A program made the position numbers and the translations under genes. The notes beneath the pieces were generated by a model. That model ran no database searches. It was not told the DNA's origin and was given only the letters and a program-made list of their open reading frames with translations. A DNA stretch of 64,000 nucleotides from Pseudodesulfovibrio profundus (GTDB lineage Bacteria > Desulfobacterota > Desulfovibrionia > Desulfovibrionales > Desulfovibrionaceae): assembly GCF_900217235.1 (NCBI RefSeq), contig NZ_LT907975.1:3633001-3697000 (forward strand). The letters are read 5' to 3'. Numbering within the stretch: position 1 is the stretch's first letter; each line of letters starts with the position of its first letter. Of this stretch, positions 35,305 through 43,522 are shown one piece after another.

Positions 35305-35336
35305 AAGCCCCTGCGAACAAAGGTTCACAGGGGCTT
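35305..35336 (-). terminator. Hairpin after Tau/Ssu-type ATPase gene
   Basis: 14-bp stem with one mismatch: AAGCCCCTGCGAAC (35305-35318), loop AAAG, GTTCACAGGGGCTT (35323-35336). The T-run is weak. It ends the importer operon ahead of the regulator gene. Confidence 0.65.
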
Positions 35337-35391
35337 GATTGGTACTATGATTGACCAGGAATGGGGCAGGCTAGTTGTGGCAGCCCGGTTA

Positions 35392-36159
35392 TCAGCTTTG
35401 CTGAATCTCTTCCCAGAGCAGGTCCATGATCTGTGATTTGACCGCAGAGAATTCCGGCGTGACGGTGGCCTTGTGGTCTCTGGGGCGGGGGATGGTGATG
35501 GGGATCTTCGCCTTGATGCGCCCGGGGCGGCTGGACATGATGTAGACATTGTCTGCCAGCAGAATCGCTTCATCGATGTCGTGGGTGATGAAGAGAATGG
35601 TGGTCTTCTCTTTTCTCCACACATCAAGCAGCAGTTCCTGCAGCAGAATCCGTGTCTGTGCATCCAGTGCGCCGAAAGGCTCATCCATCAGCAGCATGAC
35701 CGGGCTGTTAGCCAGGACGCGGGCAATGGCCACGCGCTGCTTCATGCCGCCGGAAAGCTCCTTGGGCAGGGCGTTCTCAAAATCTTCCAGCCCGACAAGG
35801 CCGATATACTTGCGGGCTATTTCCGCCCGCTCGGCAGCAGGTACCCCCTTGAGGCGCAGGCCGAATTCGACATTCTTGCGAACCGTCAGCCAGGGGAAGA
35901 GCGTGTAGGACTGGAAGACCATGCCGCGATCCGCTCCCGGGGTGTCGATGTCATTGCCTTCGAGGGCTGCGACGCCGGTGGTCTTCTGCTCCAGTCCGGC
36001 CACGATATTGAGCAGGGTGGATTTGCCGCACCCGCTGGGGCCGACTATGACGGCCAGTTCACCGCGATTGACCTCAAGATTAATGTCTTCCAGGGCGATG
36101 ACCGGTCCCTTGTTGGAATCGAACGTCTTTCCCAGTTCGTTGATGGCGAGCATGCTCAT
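35392..36159 (-). CDS. NitT/TauT-family ABC ATPase
   Basis: 255 residues. Walker A GPSGCGKSTLLNIV, FQSYTLFPWLTV, signature LSGGMKQRVAIARV, Walker B VMLLMDEPFGALDAQTR and HDIDEAILLADNVYIMSSRPGRI are typical of SsuB/TauB/NrtD ATPases. Its start overlaps the permease stop by one base. Third gene of a three-gene importer. Confidence 0.88.
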   Translation of the reverse strand: MSMLAINELGKTFDSNKGPVIALEDINLEVNRGELAVIVGPSGCGKSTLLNIVAGLEQKTTGVAALEGNDIDTPGADRGMVFQSYTLFPWLTVRKNVEFGLRLKGVPAAERAEIARKYIGLVGLEDFENALPKELSGGMKQRVAIARVLANSPVMLLMDEPFGALDAQTRILLQELLLDVWRKEKTTILFITHDIDEAILLADNVYIMSSRPGRIKAKIPITIPRPRDHKATVTPEFSAVKSQIMDLLWEEIQQS

Positions 36160-36929
36160 TACTTTTCACTCCAGGGAGTGATGATGCGTGCGAGCACCTT
36201 GAACAGATAATCCGTGAGCAGGCCCAGTAAACCGATGATGATCAGGCCCGCGAAAATACGGTCAATGGCCAGAAAACGCTGGGCACGCAGGATCATGAAA
36301 CCAAGCCCCGAGTTGGCAGCCACCAGTTCGGCCACCACGAGATAGGTCCAGGCCCACCCCACGGTGATGCGCAGGTCATCCATGATGCCCGGTAGTGCGC
36401 CGGGGAAAAGGACAAGGCGGTATGTCTGCATCCGTGACGCGCCAAGGGTGGCGGCGGCACGGCTCAGGTCGCCGGGAACGGCTGAAACGCTGTCCGAGAC
36501 CATCAGCACCAACTGAAAAAAGGTGCCGAGAAAGATGATGGCGAATTTCTGGCTGTCGCCAATCCCGAGATAGAGCAGGGTCAGCGGTACAAGCGCAACC
36601 ACAGGCAGGTAACGGGCAAACTCCATGAGCGGCGAAAGGATGGAAGCCGCACGTTTTGATGTGGCGATGAGCATCCCGAGCGGGACCCCGACGATGGCGG
36701 CCAGCGACCAGCCGACCATGACGCGGTAGATGCTGTCCCATGTATACGAAAAGAGGATGCCCTCATTATACATTTCGCCAAAGGCAAGGAACACCTTGTG
36801 TGGTGCGGGGAGGAACAGCGGTTTGACCATGCCCGAGTAGGCGGCCATGGACCAGACGGCAAAAACAGCGGACAGGGACGCGATTGCAAGCCTCGTCCCG
36901 GTCCGGAATATCAGCATAGGCTGCTTCAT
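36159..36929 (-). CDS. NitT/TauT-family ABC permease
   Basis: 256 residues, six membrane helices. LFLPAPHKVFLAFGEMYNEG, SIYRVMVGWSLAAIVGVPLGMLI and AAATLGASRMQTYRLVLFPGALPGIMDDLRI match the SsuC/TauC family. It starts one base after the binding protein. Confidence 0.88.
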   Translation of the reverse strand: MKQPMLIFRTGTRLAIASLSAVFAVWSMAAYSGMVKPLFLPAPHKVFLAFGEMYNEGILFSYTWDSIYRVMVGWSLAAIVGVPLGMLIATSKRAASILSPLMEFARYLPVVALVPLTLLYLGIGDSQKFAIIFLGTFFQLVLMVSDSVSAVPGDLSRAAATLGASRMQTYRLVLFPGALPGIMDDLRITVGWAWTYLVVAELVAANSGLGFMILRAQRFLAIDRIFAGLIIIGLLGLLTDYLFKVLARIITPWSEK

Positions 36930-36930
36930 G

Positions 36931-37887
36931 TTACTTGGCGTTCACGTATTCAGGGGTGATCAGGGCGTCGAGGTCAACATCCTTGGTGATGATACCCTTG
37001 GACTTCCAGAAGGTGATGGCGCGATCAGCCACTTCGTAGATGTTGTTTTCCTTGGTCTTGTCGAAGAAAACCTTGTTTTCCTCAGCGCCAATGAAGGTGA
37101 CGCCAGCGGCCATGTCAGCCATTTCCTGTGTCTTGAGGTGCATGGCTTTTGCCATGATGGCGTTGCCCTTGTCCGGGTTCTGCTCGTACCAGGCGATGGC
37201 CTTGTTCCAGCATTTGGTCATCTTGGCCGGAACTTCGGGGTGTGCCTTCACGTAGTCGGCGTTGAGCACGAAGACGTCAACAATGGTCTTGGGCATTTCC
37301 TTGGAAGAGATGAGGACGTGACCACCGTCGCGCTGGCCGGCGTTGGTCAGCCACGGTTCCCAGGTCACGGCAGCGTCGATGCGACCGGCTACAAAAGCGG
37401 CACCGGCATCGGAAGCACCCATTTCCATGATGTTGATGTCAGATTCTTCCACGCCGTACTTGTTCAGGATGGACAGGAAAAAGAAGTAGGAAGTGGAGGA
37501 TTTGTCCAGCCCGACGGTCTTGCCCTTGAGGTCGGCAACGGTCTTGATCTCGGCGGAGGAAACAACGCCGTCGCCGCCGGAGGACTCGTCCATGCCGAAG
37601 ATGACGACTTCGTCGGTACCCTTGGCGTAGTGGATGACCTCGCGGTCAAGCACGTTGCCGAGGCCGTCGATGTTGCCGGAGGCCAGAGCCGCGGCGTACT
37701 GGGATTCATCCTCGATGATCATGATGTCCACATCAAGACCTTCTTCATCGAAGTAGCCGAGGTCCTTGGCAATATACAGCGGACCATAGCCGACCCATGT
37801 TGCATGGGCCACTTTGACCGGCGTTCCGGCAATGGCGTTGGATGCAAACAGCAGAACCGCGCAGAGGCTCAGTAAAATACGTTTCAT
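36931..37887 (-). CDS. NMT1/TauA-type periplasmic binding protein
   Basis: 318 residues with signal peptide (MKRILLSLCAVLLFASNAIAG). Mature KVAHATWVGYGPLYIAKDLGYFDEEGLDVDI, LASGNIDGLGNVLDREVIHYA and GKTVGLDKSSTSYFF belong to the NMT1/TauA/SsuA class that binds sulfonates, nitrate, bicarbonate or similar small anions. First gene of the importer. The isethionate gene cluster elsewhere in the window uses a TRAP carrier, so a sulfonate ligand is possible but not implied. Confidence 0.85.
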   Translation of the reverse strand: MKRILLSLCAVLLFASNAIAGTPVKVAHATWVGYGPLYIAKDLGYFDEEGLDVDIMIIEDESQYAAALASGNIDGLGNVLDREVIHYAKGTDEVVIFGMDESSGGDGVVSSAEIKTVADLKGKTVGLDKSSTSYFFFLSILNKYGVEESDINIMEMGASDAGAAFVAGRIDAAVTWEPWLTNAGQRDGGHVLISSKEMPKTIVDVFVLNADYVKAHPEVPAKMTKCWNKAIAWYEQNPDKGNAIMAKAMHLKTQEMADMAAGVTFIGAEENKVFFDKTKENNIYEVADRAITFWKSKGIITKDVDLDALITPEYVNAK

Positions 37888-38102
37888 GTCTCTCTCTCAA
37901 TCAGTAAAAGTACAATTAAAAAGCGGCGCAAGCAGTGCTTGCACCATACTTTTGCCATCACTGCAATGTGTTGAACGGAATGGGGTAAATAAGACGGTTT
38001 CAGGCTAAAATCAATGTTTTTAACAGGATCTGAAAGCCTCTATAGGCAGAGAGGGCGGCGCTTGGAGGTCGTCCGGCCTTCGAGAGCGGGTCAGGTGTCT
38101 GT
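37888..38102. other. Divergent intergenic region, left part
   Basis: Between the leftward importer and the rightward CooS-like gene. GCAAGCAGTGCTTGC is a short palindrome near 37931. I see no sigma-54 element for the importer here. The regulatory sites of the CooS-like gene begin at 38103. Confidence 0.5.
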
Positions 38103-38161
38103 GTAACGGAAAGTCGTTACTTGTTCATCGGGAATGAGTTGCTGTAACGGTATCTCGTTGT
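38103..38161. promoter_or_regulatory. Two enhancer dyads, AACG-N6-CGTT
   Basis: GTAACG-GAAAGT-CGTTAC (38103-38120, perfect) and GTAACG-GTATCT-CGTTGT (38144-38161, one mismatch), centres 41 bp apart, 62-120 bp upstream of the -24 element at 38223. A related site, TTAACG-AAATGC-CGTTGT, lies upstream of the GAF-AAA regulator at 41416-41433, which is therefore the likely ligand. Confidence 0.65.
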
Positions 38162-38222
38162 GCTTTGCTTGATGCTTTTTGTTTTATGTATTTAATACAG
38201 TGACTTATCGTTTATTTGTTTT

Positions 38223-38238
38223 TGGCATATCTCTTGCC
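38223..38238 (+). promoter_or_regulatory. Sigma-54 promoter of CooS-like gene
   Basis: TGGCAT-ATCTC-TTGCC, one base off the consensus at a tolerated position. Predicted start near 38249, 77 bases before the ATG at 38326. Confidence 0.8.
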
Positions 38239-38325
38239 ATTCTGATGCCTTTGCCGAGGCAAACAGGGAGGCGGAAGCGCTCTCCGTGTAGCCGGTCAAT
38301 GATCATAACCAGAAGGATACTCAGC

Positions 38326-40173
38326 ATGAAAAGAGAAACATATGCACCAACCTGTGGAACCTGTGACCCTGCTGCGGGTGGAGTACAGCAGAACCCCGAT
38401 GCCGGGCCGAGGGCATCCTCTGTTTTCGGTCAAAAGGAAATCCACTGCGAAGTCTGTTCGCTCGGGCCTTGTACTATTACTGATGAAAAAACACGTGGGA
38501 CCTGTGGGGCCAATGCCGATCTCGTGGTAGCCCGAAATATCCTTCGTGCTGCGGCCATGGATGCGGCAGACCACGGCGCTCGTGTCGGGCGATCCATGCT
38601 GGCGCTGAAACAAGCTGCTGATAACGAAATCAGCCTGCCTGTTGCTGGCTCGAAACCAGTCAGCGCCATGGCTACCGAATTCGGCTTTCCTATTAAGGAG
38701 CAAAGTCTGGAGACTCTTGCCGGACAAGTCGCCGATACCCTTTTCGAGGACATGAACCGCGTTGTGTCGACTCCCCACAAGGTGATCGATGCCGCCGCGT
38801 CGCCCGAGCGTCGATTGACATGGTTCAACCGGGACCTGCTCCCAGTGGGGTTGCCACACGAGGTTTTTGAAGCCCTGCACCAGCCCACGGTCGGTACGCA
38901 GGATGAGTGGCGCATGACGGTGGATCGGCTCATGCGACTCGGTATTGCCTTTTCCGTTGATGCTCTGATGGGCGGTTCCATTGCTCGGGACGCCCTTTAC
39001 GACAAGCCGAAAAAGATAGTTGCCAAAGCCAATCTGAGTGCGCTTGATGGGGGAGCGGTGAATATCGCGATTCATGACGTATCCCCGGAATTACTCGATT
39101 GTCTCGTGCAGGCTGCCCGTTCCGAGGAATTCCGCAAGTCAGCGGAGCAGGTTGGAGCGACAGGGATTCGCTTGTATGGAGTTTGCCCCTCCGACTTGTC
39201 GTTGGAAAACGAAAATTGCGGGCTGATACCTCTTTGCAATGTCAGCGGTTCAGAAGTGGCGTTGTCCACAGGTGCGCTTGATTTGTGGTTGGCCGATAGC
39301 CGGTTGGTGCTCCCCGGAATCATGAACGTTGCCGATTGTCACAAGACGGTCGTCGCTACCGTTGGCGAGAAAGAGGGTATGGCAGGCGCCGAGCATTTCG
39401 GGGGCAATGATACTTCCGTTGAGATGGATGATCTGGCAGGGATGATTGTTTCGCGAGCTATCGAGAGCTTTGCCGGTCGACGGGATGTCAGGCGTGATGA
39501 AGAGCTGAACGAAGTCGTCGCAACTCTCGGGATCAGCCTGGATGCTCTTGATGCCCATTACGGCTGTCTGGAACGCGTTGCTTCGGCCCTTATCAACGGG
39601 CAAATCAAAGGTGTTGTCATCCTTGCAGGGTGTACGAATACCTCGGGTGCCGATGAAAAAACGTTGCTGAATGCCGTTGATTTGCTCCTGGAAAATGATA
39701 TCCTTGTCTTTGCCAGTGGATGCGCGGCAATGCCGTTGGTGAAGTCCGGGCGTTGCAGTAAAAAGGCGCTCGACCGGTGTGGTGACAAGTTGCAGATGTT
39801 TCTCAAGGGCGAGCTGCCTCCGGTGTGGCATTTCGGTGAATGTGTCGATAATGCCAACGCCCTGCATGTCTTCAGAGAGATCGCCAAATATGCCGGTAAT
39901 GCAATGAAGGACCTGCCTTTTGCGTACCTTTCGCCGGAGTGGTCTGGTGACAAGGGAGTGGTGGTGCCTCTTGCGTATCGCATGTCGGGTTTTGATTCCT
40001 ATCATTGCGCTTCGGATCCGATATCAGGCTCCGAAGCGGTTCGACAGTTTGTCTGCGAAGGCGCTCGGGAGCTGGTTGGTTCAAGCATGAAATGGGACTC
40101 TGATCCCCAAGCAGTGGCTGAGATGATCATTGCCGACTTTGCGCAGGTGCGGTCTGATCGTTGCTGGAGATAG
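38326..40173 (+). CDS. Divergent CooS-like carbon monoxide dehydrogenase homologue
   Basis: 615 residues from ATG 38326, the first ATG after the sigma-54 promoter. The B-cluster cysteines are present (HCEVCSLGPCTI...RGTCGANADLVVARN). Comparison with canonical CooS (from memory) shows losses. The D-cluster pair becomes Ser and His. Of the C-cluster ligands, three late cysteines remain (LAGCTNTS, ASGCAAMPL, FGECVDNA), but ICCTGNE reads GVCPSDL and VDVQC reads ADSRL, so two cysteines that hold the Ni-Fe site appear missing; the His region HGHNP reads HDVSP. Lys in SGDKGV is kept. No cooF, cooC or hydrogenase genes adjoin it. Ordinary CO oxidation is doubtful; the fold is clearly CooS/hybrid-cluster type. 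A terminator follows. Confidence 0.8.
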   Translation: MKRETYAPTCGTCDPAAGGVQQNPDAGPRASSVFGQKEIHCEVCSLGPCTITDEKTRGTCGANADLVVARNILRAAAMDAADHGARVGRSMLALKQAADNEISLPVAGSKPVSAMATEFGFPIKEQSLETLAGQVADTLFEDMNRVVSTPHKVIDAAASPERRLTWFNRDLLPVGLPHEVFEALHQPTVGTQDEWRMTVDRLMRLGIAFSVDALMGGSIARDALYDKPKKIVAKANLSALDGGAVNIAIHDVSPELLDCLVQAARSEEFRKSAEQVGATGIRLYGVCPSDLSLENENCGLIPLCNVSGSEVALSTGALDLWLADSRLVLPGIMNVADCHKTVVATVGEKEGMAGAEHFGGNDTSVEMDDLAGMIVSRAIESFAGRRDVRRDEELNEVVATLGISLDALDAHYGCLERVASALINGQIKGVVILAGCTNTSGADEKTLLNAVDLLLENDILVFASGCAAMPLVKSGRCSKKALDRCGDKLQMFLKGELPPVWHFGECVDNANALHVFREIAKYAGNAMKDLPFAYLSPEWSGDKGVVVPLAYRMSGFDSYHCASDPISGSEAVRQFVCEGARELVGSSMKWDSDPQAVAEMIIADFAQVRSDRCWR

Positions 40174-40207
40174 TATTCGTTAAGCCATACCGCGTTAATA
40201 AAAAAGA

Positions 40208-40236
40208 AGGCGGCCCGCGAATCTCGCGGGCCGCCT
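40208..40236. terminator. Convergent terminator
   Basis: AGGCGGCCCGCGA, loop ATC, TCGCGGGCCGCCT: perfect 13-bp GC-rich stem. The T-run is on the - strand (TTCTTTTTTATT). It serves the CooS-like gene and the DUF169 gene. Confidence 0.88.
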
Positions 40237-40325
40237 CTTGTTGTGTGACAGGGGATGAGGGGCTGGTTTTATAAGAAGGGTGATGTGTTTAAAGCAAGTG
40301 GCTGCGGCTTAGGGCAACTGGTTCG

Positions 40326-41099
40326 CTATTGTTTCTTGAAGATGATCAGCGGACAGTTTTTGCAGATATCTGCGCCGGGGAAGCCGTCGCCGGGGCGGGT
40401 GATGGAGCTGCTGGCAGCTTCGATGCGGTCCATGAGTCGCTGGAAGGTCGCTTTGAACTTGCTGCCCGGGATGATGACGTTGATCTCGCCGCGTTCGGTC
40501 TTGCCCGCGTTGTAGCTGCCGGAGCAGGCCGGAAGCATGTTGAATTCCTGCTCGATGAAGGTGAAGACGTTACCGCCGCATGCCGATGAATTCATCGTGA
40601 TATTCGGACGCAACGGGTGGGTGTCGGTGGCGGCCATGTAGTCGACGGCCAGGTGATACGCCTGCATGTTGTCACAGTAGAAATGGATGGTGTCCGGCTG
40701 GAACAGGCCGTCGATGGAACCCAGCGGAGCCACTGCTATGCCGAGCAAGCCTTCCCAAAGCTGGTGCTTGGATTTGACGAACCGTTCGGCCTGATCAAGG
40801 TCCTGAACGTACTTTGCGTGTCCCTTGATCTCGGCATCGTCCTGCCCTTTCCAGCCAAAGCTGTACTTGGCGTTGGCACACCCCAGTCCTTTGATGTCCG
40901 AGTAGACGATCTGGCCCTGCATGCGCGCACCCAGTTCCCACTGACAGAAGGTCATGGGCTTGAGCGGTGTGTGGATTTCCGGGGCATCTTCCTGGAAGGA
41001 GGCCAGTTCTTCTTCATTGTAGAAAAACTTGACGGCTACCGGGTAGTGGTAAAGCCGAAGCTCCTTCATCAGTACGTCTTGCATTTCTTTATAGTTCAA
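40326..41099 (-). CDS. DUF169 family protein
   Basis: 257 residues from TTG 41099, supported by AAGGAG eight bases before; the first ATG (41084) is farther from it. DUF169 features: LRLYHYPVAVKFFYNEEEL, PMTFCQWELGARMQGQIVY, LGCANAKYSFGW, SACGGNVFTFIEQEFNMLPACSGSYNAGKTERGEINVIIPG and a C-terminal GADICKNCPL. Several conserved cysteines suggest metal or cluster binding. The function of the family is unknown. It faces the CooS-like gene and is read from a sigma-54-like promoter with a long structured leader. Confidence 0.85.
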   Translation of the reverse strand: MNYKEMQDVLMKELRLYHYPVAVKFFYNEEELASFQEDAPEIHTPLKPMTFCQWELGARMQGQIVYSDIKGLGCANAKYSFGWKGQDDAEIKGHAKYVQDLDQAERFVKSKHQLWEGLLGIAVAPLGSIDGLFQPDTIHFYCDNMQAYHLAVDYMAATDTHPLRPNITMNSSACGGNVFTFIEQEFNMLPACSGSYNAGKTERGEINVIIPGSKFKATFQRLMDRIEAASSSITRPGDGFPGADICKNCPLIIFKKQ

Positions 41100-41118
41100 C
41101 GTGTTGTCTCCTTGGCTT

Positions 41119-41199
41119 GTTCACTCCCGCAGTACGAATCGGTGAGCCCAAGGTGATTGATGGCGTGAAAGCAAGCTCAGCCGACCTGCGGGAGTGAAC
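41119..41199 (-). other. Structured leader of the DUF169 mRNA
   Basis: 14-bp perfect arms (41119-41132 and 41186-41199, GTTCACTCCCGCAG and its complement) enclose a second stem of 9 bp with one bulge (41139-41147 with 41175-41184) and a loop of about 27 bases. It lies between the predicted start near 41227 and the AAGGAG site at about 41108. It may be a riboswitch-like or protein-binding leader, or a small inverted-repeat insertion. No known class recognised. Confidence 0.5.
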
Positions 41200-41238
41200 C
41201 TTTGGAATGGAATACTCACTATGAGTGGTAGGCATTGA

Positions 41239-41253
41239 GCAAAGTGCATGCCT
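41239..41253 (-). promoter_or_regulatory. Probable sigma-54 promoter of DUF169 gene
   Basis: On the - strand AGGCAT-GCACT-TTGC, first base off consensus, GG and GC doublets correctly spaced. Predicted start near 41227. Confidence 0.55.
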
Positions 41254-41415
41254 TGGGTGCTTATGCAGCGCATAAAACAACAAGGTCAACGGTAGATTTG
41301 TCTTAACTGTCTTGAATGATGTGTTTTTATTGGTTGGCAAAATGCTGGCCCGACTGTGTTCCTGTGGTTGGGATGGCTTGATACGCAGTTGTAAGAGGGT
41401 TTGTCTAACTGTTTT

Positions 41416-41433
41416 TAACGAAATGCCGTTGTG
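41416..41433. promoter_or_regulatory. Enhancer dyad upstream of GAF regulator
   Basis: TTAACG-AAATGC-CGTTGT, same AACG-N6-CGTT core as the two sites before the CooS-like gene. It lies about 105 bp upstream of the -24 element at 41535, nearly the same distance as the distal CooS site. It could serve both the regulator and the divergent DUF169 promoter. Confidence 0.6.
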
Positions 41434-41534
41434 AGTATGACTGTTTTCCGTTGCAGCACGAAATTCCGGTGTTGATACGTTGATGGAATATATTATTAGC
41501 CTTTAAAATCAGTTGATTAACAAGTTTCAATGGC

Positions 41535-41550
41535 TGGCACGGCGATTGCC
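41535..41550 (+). promoter_or_regulatory. Sigma-54 promoter of GAF-AAA regulator
   Basis: TGGCAC-GGCGA-TTGCC, a full consensus match. Predicted start near 41561, so coding must begin downstream of that. Confidence 0.82.
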
Positions 41551-41656
41551 TTTGTTTACTCGATGTGTGCGATTAACAGTACCTTTTCACTCAACCGGAG
41601 CCGCGGCTGCCGTCATTGGTGTTGTGATAGTAAAACGTTTCGTTTACTCTCACGAC

Positions 41657-43276
41657 ATGTCGGCCGAGCGCACATTTCATTTTAGCAATATGGAAATCCA
41701 ATCACTGCTTTTGGAGATGGGTGAACAGCGCTCGACCTCTTCCCTCTTTCGCCTCATCGTTGACCGTCTTTCCAGCTTTGAAGAAGTCTCCCTTGCCCGG
41801 ATATGGCTCATCAAGGAAGGGGATATCTGCTCGTCATGTCTCATGGCCGAGGAGTGTCCCAGCAGGGAACTTTGCCTGCATCTGGTGGCCAGCGCAGGAA
41901 GTCCGGTGCACGACTCAGCCGACTGGGGTCGAATAGACGGCACCTTTCAGCGCTTTCCCATGGGCGTGCGCAAGGTGGGACATATTGCGGCCACGGGACT
42001 GCCTGTTGTGGTGGAGTCCATTCCTGACGATTCCAAATGGATTGCTCATCCCGAGTGGGCCAGAAAGGAAGGGATCAATGGTTTTGCCGGGCAGCCCATC
42101 CAGTTCCACGGCGAAATCCTTGGCGTGCTGGCCGTCTTCACCAAGACCCGTATTGAAAAGCCTGCCCTGGATATCCTGAACATCATCGCTAATCATACGG
42201 CCACCGCACTGGTCAATGCCCGGGCTTTCGAGCAGATCGAGGATCTCAAAAAACAGCTGGAAGCCGAAAATACCTACCTTCGCGAGGAGCTGGTTCAGGC
42301 CAGTTCTTACGGCGGGTTCATCGGTCGCAGCCTTGCCTTGCAGCGAATCATTCAGCAGATCGATCTGGTGGCACCCACCGATGCCAACGTCCTTGTTCAG
42401 GGCGAGTCGGGAACCGGTAAGGAAGTCGTGGCCCGTGAACTGCATCAGCGCAGCAACCGCAGTGACAATGCGCTGGTCAAGGTCAACTGCGCCTCGGTCC
42501 CCAAAGAGCTGTTTGCCAGCGAATTTTTCGGGCACGTCAAAGGGGCGTTCACCGGTGCCCACGCCAACAGGGTAGGCAAGTTCGGGACAGCCAATAAAGG
42601 GACGCTCTTTCTTGATGAAGTGGGTGAAATCCCCTTGGAACTCCAGGCGCAACTCCTTCGCGTCCTTCAGGAAGGAGAGTATGAGCGCATCGGTGAGGAA
42701 AAGGTTCGCAAGGTGGATGTACGCATCATTGCCGCCACTAATCGGGATCTGCAAAAGGAAGTGGAGGCCGGTCGATTCCGTGAAGACCTCTACTTCCGCT
42801 TGAATGTGTTTCCGATCACGGTTCCACCGCTTCGGGCCAGACGCGAAGATATTGCGCCCCTTGCCGAGCACTTTCTCAAGCGGTCCCTGCAAGCCATGCA
42901 TCGTCCCGCATTGAAATTCCGTCCTGAGCAGTTGCAGCAGTTGCATGGCTATGACTGGCCGGGCAATGTGCGTGAATTGCAGAATGTGGTTGAGCGCTTC
43001 GCCATTTCATCCATTGCCGGAGCGCGTCACGTGGATTTGCTCAACGACTTGGGTGATGAGGTTACGCCATCTCCAGCCTCTCTTGATTGCGTGGATTCCG
43101 ATTCGGTTTTGACCGAAGAGGAAATGATCCGGTTGCAGGTGCGCAATATCGAGAAGGCACTGGAACGCTGCAATGGCAAAATCTACGGGCCGGATGGTGC
43201 CGCCAACCTCCTTGGAATCAAGCCGACCACCTTGTCGACCCGTATCAGCAAGCTGAACATCCGAAAAAAACGGTAG
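41657..43276 (+). CDS. GAF-AAA-Fis sigma-54 activator with four-Cys motif
   Basis: 539 residues from ATG 41657, the first ATG after the predicted transcription start (no strong ribosome site; ATG 41690 also possible). The N-terminal GAF domain contains CSSCLMAEECPSRELC (C-x2-C-x5-C-x5-C) before LHLVASAG, a probable metal or Fe-S sensor. The AAA+ domain has Walker A GESGTGKE, contact loop GAFTGA, Walker B LFLDEVGEI and FREDLYFRLNV. A C-terminal Fis helix follows (GAANLLGIKPTTLSTRISKL). It lies downstream of a consensus sigma-54 promoter and a dyad shared with the CooS-like gene, so it probably activates itself and that gene. Confidence 0.88.
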   Translation: MSAERTFHFSNMEIQSLLLEMGEQRSTSSLFRLIVDRLSSFEEVSLARIWLIKEGDICSSCLMAEECPSRELCLHLVASAGSPVHDSADWGRIDGTFQRFPMGVRKVGHIAATGLPVVVESIPDDSKWIAHPEWARKEGINGFAGQPIQFHGEILGVLAVFTKTRIEKPALDILNIIANHTATALVNARAFEQIEDLKKQLEAENTYLREELVQASSYGGFIGRSLALQRIIQQIDLVAPTDANVLVQGESGTGKEVVARELHQRSNRSDNALVKVNCASVPKELFASEFFGHVKGAFTGAHANRVGKFGTANKGTLFLDEVGEIPLELQAQLLRVLQEGEYERIGEEKVRKVDVRIIAATNRDLQKEVEAGRFREDLYFRLNVFPITVPPLRARREDIAPLAEHFLKRSLQAMHRPALKFRPEQLQQLHGYDWPGNVRELQNVVERFAISSIAGARHVDLLNDLGDEVTPSPASLDCVDSDSVLTEEEMIRLQVRNIEKALERCNGKIYGPDGAANLLGIKPTTLSTRISKLNIRKKR

Positions 43277-43522
43277 GCTGCGTCTTTTTTTCTCTGGTTG
43301 CGCCGTTGATTTCTCTCTAAGTCTCCTGGACTGCATCAACAGTCTTGTCTTTCCTTAGCCATTCTCCATTGATTTGTGAAAATTCCCTCCTGAGGGGTGG
43401 ACAAATTCCATCATGGGTGTGAAGGCTGCGGTGGTTCGTTTGTCGAAGTGAAAATGGAACACCGGCATGTGGTGCTTCTTTGAAGCTGCATTGCTTTCTG
43501 GAACAGAAAAGGATTGAACGGC

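Noticed and set aside
37925-37945. GCAAGCAGTGCTTGC as an operator for the Tau/Ssu-type importer
   Set aside because: A single short GC-type palindrome without repeat or promoter context; it could occur by chance.
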